This document shows positions 1 to 3,651 of a stretch of 6,262 bases of DNA, one piece after another (position 1 is the stretch's first letter; every line of letters begins with the position of its first letter). The translations under genes and the position numbers were made by a program. The notes beneath the pieces are model-generated. The model saw nothing but the letters and a program-made list of their open reading frames with translations. It searched no databases and was not told the DNA's origin. The DNA is from Acidobacteriota bacterium (GTDB taxonomy: Bacteria > Acidobacteriota > Blastocatellia > Pyrinomonadales > Pyrinomonadaceae). The DNA lies in the NCBI GenBank assembly GCA_013696385.1, contig JACCYR010000195.1, positions 1 to 6,262 of the forward strand. Reading direction: 5' to 3'.

Positions 1-612
1 GTTGCGCGTGGAACAAAATTTAAAGCCGGAGAAGCAATCGGAACATTAAACGCAATGAATCACGTTCATCTTATCGCGGGCAGAAGCGGTGCGGAAATGA
101 ATGCTCTGGACGCGCTTACTTTTCCAAATATCACAGATAAGGCTGCGCCAAAAATCGAAAAGGTTTCGCTATTTGATGAAAACTGGCGTGAAATTGAAAC
201 CGAAAACACGCAGAAACGTATAAAACTTTACGGAAAAACACGAATTGTGGTTCGCGCCTTTGACCAAATGGACGACAATGCTGACCGCCGCAAACTTGGC
301 GTTTATCAGCTTGGTTATCAAATATTAAAGGGCGAGATGCCGATTATTGATAAGAGAGAAACAATTTCTTTTGCTCGTCTGCCTGATTCCGAAGCCATCA
401 AAATAGTTTATGCCAAAGAAAGCAAAGCGGGTACGACGGGCGAAACGGTTTTTAATTATATTGTTACCAACCAAATGGGCGGCGATACGGCGCGTGAAGA
501 TTTTCTCGACGCAATTAAATTGGAAAATGGAAACTACGTTTTGCGAGTTTTCGCAGCAGACTTTTTTGGTAATCAAACATCTCAAGATATAGAATTCACA
601 ATCGAAAACTGA
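1..612 (+). CDS. M23-family (LytM-like) metallopeptidase, C-terminal part, 5' truncated
   Basis: The frame is open from base 1 to a TGA at 610-612, giving 203 visible residues; the start lies left of the window. The first residues read like the end of an M23 peptidase fold: a glycine-bearing strand (FKAGEAIGTL, residues 7-16), then NHVHL (20-24), whose HxH matches the zinc-binding HxH of the family's H-L-H-F motif, then an N-A-L stretch (about 36-38) where M23 proteins usually have N-P-x-x-L. The rest (from about residue 48) is a beta-rich region with D-K-A-A-P near its start and an A-A-D-x-F-G-N motif near its end, resembling Ig/FN3-like accessory domains. M23 enzymes cleave peptidoglycan cross-bridges or other glycine-rich peptides in the envelope. 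The upstream zinc ligands (HxxxD) are outside the window, so activity cannot be judged; a degenerate, non-catalytic LytM protein remains possible. An ATG at 55 falls inside the zinc motif region and is not a plausible start. Confidence 0.7.
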   Translation, partial: VARGTKFKAGEAIGTLNAMNHVHLIAGRSGAEMNALDALTFPNITDKAAPKIEKVSLFDENWREIETENTQKRIKLYGKTRIVVRAFDQMDDNADRRKLGVYQLGYQILKGEMPIIDKRETISFARLPDSEAIKIVYAKESKAGTTGETVFNYIVTNQMGGDTAREDFLDAIKLENGNYVLRVFAADFFGNQTSQDIEFTIEN

Positions 613-707
613 AACTCCGTTGGTTTATTGTTGGTTTGCGGTTAAAACTAAACTGAATTTACCCAAAAGATGAAAATAATTCAGCCGCGAAGTTTAAAGG
701 AAATGCT
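613..707. other. Intergenic gap with paired GTTGGTTT octamers
   Basis: This 95-base gap separates the M23 gene from the aminopeptidase gene. It holds two identical octamers, GTTGGTTT at 620-627 and 630-637, spaced ten bases start to start, about one helical turn. Such spacing could suit a regulatory protein, but no convincing -35/-10 pair and no terminator hairpin can be seen here, so no function is assigned. Confidence 0.3.
696..701 (+). promoter_or_regulatory. Shine-Dalgarno site of the aminopeptidase gene
   Basis: AAAGGA lies six bases upstream of the ATG at 708. It is the clearest ribosome-binding site in the window and supports the chosen start, which also begins a typical signal peptide. 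Confidence 0.65.
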
Positions 708-2447
708 ATGAAATTAAAAATTTTGACACTGTTTTTTTGCCTGCTGTTCAACGGTTTTATTTTAGCAAATGCTGGTAAAAATAAACCAAAAGCAATTCGC
801 ATAACGCCGCCTGCGCCTAATTTTACCGACTCCGAGCGGCAAACAGAATTAGCAAAACGCCGAGCGAAAGTCGCCGAAGCAATGCCTGACAACAGCATTA
901 TGATTTTGCTTAGTGCTGAACCGAAAATCTACACGGGCGACGTTGATTTTATCTATCGGCAGGAGAATAATCTCTATTATCTAACAAATCTGAAACAAAA
1001 AAACGCTGCTTTGGTTTTGATAAAAGAAAGCACAGAAACCAAAGAAATTTTATTTTTACCAAAACGCAATCCCGCCGCCGAAACTTGGAACGGCGCGATG
1101 TATTCGCGCAGTGACGCAGAAAAAATTTCCGGTATAAAAACCATTACCGATGCCGCCGAATTGGACAATTTTCTACAATCGGTGAAAGAAAAAAAGCCCT
1201 TTGTTTCAAAAGATTCGGCAATTTCAAATCCGACTAAAACCGAAAATATTTATCTTTTGCTGCTGGTTGATTCTTTTGACAGCGATTCAAGGCGTGAATT
1301 TAGAAAAGAAATTGATTTTGTCAGCAGTTTTGCCAAAGTTTCGGTTGATGAAAAAACAAATAAATATAAATATGAAACAACTAACGGCTACAAAATCGAA
1401 AACGCGCAGCCAATTTTTGCCGAACTTCGCCTGACAAAATCGCTGATGGAAATAAAACTTCTCCAACACGCAATTGACATTACAATCGAAGCGCAAATGC
1501 GTTCGATGGCGATGGTCGGACAAGCAAATTGGGAATATGAAGTGCAAGCGGAAGTTGAATACACATTTCGTCGCCGAAACGCTGGTTACTGGGGTTATCC
1601 GTCAATTGTCGGATGCGGTCCGAACGCGACGACTCTGCATTATGAAGAAGCGCAAGGCAAAGTTGAAAAAGGCGATTTGATGTTAATGGATGTTGGCGCA
1701 GAATTTGACCATTATACGGCGGACGTAACGCGCACATTTCCCGTCAATGGAAAATTTAACAAAGAACAAGCCGAAATATACCAGATTGTTTATGACGCAC
1801 AGGAAGCGGCGGCAAAGACAATCAAACCGGGCGCAAAATTTAATCAGCCGAAACGGGCGGCGACCGAAACCATCGAACGCGGTTTAGCAAAACTCGGATT
1901 GATAACCGAACCCGGCGCATTTATTCCCAGCACCATTCAAGAAGTTCCGGACGGCAAAGGCGGAAAACGGATTGTCGGAATTCCTCAATATGCGCTGTGG
2001 TTTATGCACGGCTGGGGACATTGGCTCGGAATGAATGTCCACGATGTCGGCGACTATAACAAGCCTTTTAAAGCCGGAATGATTACAACAAATGAACCCG
2101 GCATTTATATTCGTGAGAACGCTCTGAATTATTTGCCAGACACGCCCGCCAATAGAGAATTTATTGCAAAAGTGCGTCCGGCATTTGAAAAATACAAAAA
2201 CATCGGCGTTAGAATCGAAGACGATATGCTCGTTACCGATAAAGGCGTGGAATGGATGACAAAAGCATTACCGCGTTCTATCGCCGACATCGAAGCGTTT
2301 ATGGCGAAAGCGTCGAAAGAGATGAATTACAGCCGTTTGCCGCCGCCGACAAATCCGCGACTTGCTTTTTTGAGTTATAATAACGATTTGAGTTGGAAAT
2401 CTTTTAAAGCAAATGATTTTTTGAGTGGAAAAACGAGAGCGTTTTGA
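708..2447 (+). CDS. pepP: Secreted Xaa-Pro aminopeptidase (aminopeptidase P, M24B)
   Basis: This 579-residue enzyme should remove N-terminal residues that precede proline, using two metal ions. Residues 1-22 form a signal peptide (basic MKLK, hydrophobic core, ANA before the predicted cut), so it probably acts in the periplasm or outside; C11 lacks a lipobox. The aminopeptidase P N-terminal domain begins near residue 45 and includes YRQENNLYYLTN (83-94). The C-terminal pita-bread domain carries all five expected ligands: D328 (MDVG), D339 (TADVTRTFP), H438 (HGWGHWLG), E463 (TNEPGIY) and E504 (RIEDD). H311, H445 and R502 match other conserved active-site positions of E. coli PepP. The D-D spacing of 11 equals that of PepP; E463-E504 is about 18 residues longer than in PepP, and about 60 residues follow the core, making it longer than the usual ~440. 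ATG 708 has a good ribosome-binding site. The stop lies inside an inverted repeat (2438-2510). Family assignment is secure; the natural substrate is unknown. Confidence 0.95.
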   Translation: MKLKILTLFFCLLFNGFILANAGKNKPKAIRITPPAPNFTDSERQTELAKRRAKVAEAMPDNSIMILLSAEPKIYTGDVDFIYRQENNLYYLTNLKQKNAALVLIKESTETKEILFLPKRNPAAETWNGAMYSRSDAEKISGIKTITDAAELDNFLQSVKEKKPFVSKDSAISNPTKTENIYLLLLVDSFDSDSRREFRKEIDFVSSFAKVSVDEKTNKYKYETTNGYKIENAQPIFAELRLTKSLMEIKLLQHAIDITIEAQMRSMAMVGQANWEYEVQAEVEYTFRRRNAGYWGYPSIVGCGPNATTLHYEEAQGKVEKGDLMLMDVGAEFDHYTADVTRTFPVNGKFNKEQAEIYQIVYDAQEAAAKTIKPGAKFNQPKRAATETIERGLAKLGLITEPGAFIPSTIQEVPDGKGGKRIVGIPQYALWFMHGWGHWLGMNVHDVGDYNKPFKAGMITTNEPGIYIRENALNYLPDTPANREFIAKVRPAFEKYKNIGVRIEDDMLVTDKGVEWMTKALPRSIADIEAFMAKASKEMNYSRLPPPTNPRLAFLSYNNDLSWKSFKANDFLSGKTRAF

Positions 2448-2510
2448 GTTGCAGCACAAGCAAGGCTTCTACTCTAACAAGAGCCAACTAAAGTTGGAAC
2501 TCAAAACGCT
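2438..2510. repeat. 73-base element with perfect 13-bp terminal inverted repeats
   Basis: AGCGTTTTGAGTT at 2438-2450 is the exact reverse complement of AACTCAAAACGCT at 2498-2510, with 47 bases between. Immediately inside the right arm is a small perfect hairpin, CCAAC-TAAA-GTTGG, at 2484-2497. The left arm contains the aminopeptidase stop codon TGA (2445-2447). As RNA it could fold into a long stem carrying an internal hairpin, which might protect or end the upstream transcript. No T-run follows directly (a short TTATTTTT appears only about 16 bases later), so it is not a standard Rho-independent terminator. Its size and structure also suit a REP- or MITE-like dispersed repeat. Only one copy is present in this window, so the repeat-family reading is inference. 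Confidence 0.6.
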
Positions 2511-2545
2511 TACCAATGATTTAACTTATTTTTGTTGAAGTGCTT

Positions 2546-2549
2546 AGGA
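2546..2549 (+). promoter_or_regulatory. Probable Shine-Dalgarno core for the TTG-started lipid kinase
   Basis: AGGA sits ten bases before the TTG at 2560. A stop codon (TAG, 2545-2547) in the kinase frame lies just upstream, so no start further 5' is possible, and no ATG or GTG lies between that stop and the conserved domain. The weak AGGA plus TTG pair suggests modest translation. Confidence 0.45.
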
Positions 2550-2559
2550 TGCGCTCGAT

Positions 2560-3564
2560 TTGCCAAATAAAACAAAAACATCATCTTCGAGTAACGGAAA
2601 TAATTTATTACCGCTTGTCATCGTCAATCCGAAATCGGCGGCAGGTTCGACCCAATCGCGATGGGCAAGTAATGCCAGCGATTTGCGGGCGCATTTCGGC
2701 GCGTTCAGCGTTGCTTTTACCAAAAAATCAGGCGATGGAATTGAGTTGGCAAAAAGAGCAGTCGAAACAGGCAGGAAATTTATCATCGCCTGCGGTGGCG
2801 ACGGCACAATCAATGAAGTTGCCAACGGTATTTTGCAAACAGGCGAAGACGCTGAACTAGGCATTTTCCCGTCAGGAACAGGCGGCGATTTTCGGCGGAC
2901 TTTGGGAATTCCTTCAACTGCGAGAGATGTGGCGAGAAGTTTGCGCGAAGGCGTTACAAAAACAATTGATGTCGGACGAGTTACGTTTTTTAATCACGAA
3001 AACGAACAAGTTTCGCGTTATTTTCTGAATGTTTCATCATTCGGATTGAGCGCGGCAATCAACGAAAGAGTCAAATCTCAAAATATTTTCAAATGGCTGC
3101 CGGGCAATATGCTTGGCGGGAAATCGAATTTTGCCTTTTCGACTTTACAAGAAGTTTTGGAAACGGAATTTATCACGGTTCGTGTTAAAATTGATGACAA
3201 AGACGAAAAAATTTTGAACACGATAAATTTTTGCGTGGCGAATGCACGCTTTTTCGGCGGCGGAATGAAAATCGCGCCCGACGCTTGTCTTGACGACGGA
3301 TTTCTGGACGTTATCAACATCGGCGACATCAAAACCGCCAAAATTTTATTGAACGCTTATAAACTTTATAACGGCTCGCATTTGAGTTTGGAAGAAGTCA
3401 AAAGCACACTGGCGAAAAAAATCGAAGTTTCTTCTTTGGATAGAAGCCAGCCGATTTTCATCGAAACCGACGGCGAATTGCCGGGCAAATTACCTGCGGT
3501 TTATGAAATCGTTCCGAATGCTTTGAAAGTTCGTGTGCCTAAAACGGTAAATAGTAAATGGTAA
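2560..3564 (+). CDS. Diacylglycerol kinase-like lipid kinase (YegS/DgkB/LCB5 family)
   Basis: This 334-residue protein should transfer phosphate from ATP to a lipid hydroxyl, most likely diacylglycerol or a related lipid, at the inner face of the membrane. The catalytic N-terminal domain starts at PLVIVNPKSAAG (18-29) and has the nucleotide-binding GGDGTINEV motif (79-87), then PSGTGGDFRR (104-113), where many relatives have GTxND. The C-terminal beta-sandwich domain shows FFGGGMKIAPDA (231-242), DDGFLDV (245-251) and the late IETDGE (301-306), all typical. Length is normal for the family (about 290-340). The start is TTG, the first start codon after an in-frame TAG at 2545. The final codons and the TAA stop lie in the left arm of a heptamer inverted repeat, so the last residues (roughly VNSKW) may be repeat-derived. 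The neighbouring downstream gene handles fatty-acid activation and acyl transfer, which supports a phospholipid role. The exact lipid substrate cannot be told from sequence. Confidence 0.92.
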   Translation: MPNKTKTSSSSNGNNLLPLVIVNPKSAAGSTQSRWASNASDLRAHFGAFSVAFTKKSGDGIELAKRAVETGRKFIIACGGDGTINEVANGILQTGEDAELGIFPSGTGGDFRRTLGIPSTARDVARSLREGVTKTIDVGRVTFFNHENEQVSRYFLNVSSFGLSAAINERVKSQNIFKWLPGNMLGGKSNFAFSTLQEVLETEFITVRVKIDDKDEKILNTINFCVANARFFGGGMKIAPDACLDDGFLDVINIGDIKTAKILLNAYKLYNGSHLSLEEVKSTLAKKIEVSSLDRSQPIFIETDGELPGKLPAVYEIVPNALKVRVPKTVNSKW

Positions 3565-3617
3565 ATGGTTAATTGCAGGTTTTCGCTATTTACCATTTAC
3601 CATTTACCGTTTACCAT
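3542..3617. repeat. Inverted heptamer array (TAAATGG / TTACCAT) able to form a 25-bp hairpin
   Basis: The left side (3548-3568) is three 7-base units of TAAATRG type, and the right side (3590-3617) is four units of TTACCRT, the reverse complement of a rotation of the same unit. Arms 3542-3566 and 3588-3612 pair over 25 bp with one A:C mismatch (3553 with 3601), around a 21-base loop. The left arm contains the lipid-kinase stop codon TAA at 3562-3564, and the right arm ends about 14 bases before the ATG of the next gene. There is no T-run after the stem, so it is not a classical terminator. It may still affect mRNA stability or access to the downstream start. The period-7 structure suggests a tandem-repeat-derived element. 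Confidence 0.75.
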
Positions 3618-3618
3618 T

Positions 3619-3651
3619 ATGCAAATATGCAAAATTCTTTTGTCCAGCTAA
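3619..3651 (+). other. Out-of-frame 10-codon mini-ORF overlapping the fusion-gene start
   Basis: The start region is a near-tandem octamer (ATGCAAAT at 3619, ATGCAAAA at 3627), so two ATGs lie eight bases apart. The first opens a 10-codon frame ending with TAA at 3649-3651; only the second leads into the ligase. Neither has a recognisable Shine-Dalgarno sequence. A role as a translated leader is possible but unsupported; it more likely reflects a chance duplication. Confidence 0.25.

Noticed and set aside
55..612. ATG at 55 as the start of the first gene
   Set aside because: The frame is open back to base 1 and the residues before this ATG belong to the M23 fold directly preceding the HxH motif, so the gene begins left of the window.
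738..745. Lipoprotein signal around C11 of the aminopeptidase
   Set aside because: The residues before the cysteine (TLFF) do not match a lipobox, and a normal ANA cleavage site follows at residue 22.
2540..2864. Overlapping 106-codon open frames on both strands near the lipid-kinase start
   Set aside because: The kinase frame contains the conserved NPKSAAG and GGDGT motifs; the other two have no family features.
3542..3617. Rho-independent terminator
   Set aside because: The stem is A+T-rich and no T-run follows the right arm, so it lacks the two standard features.
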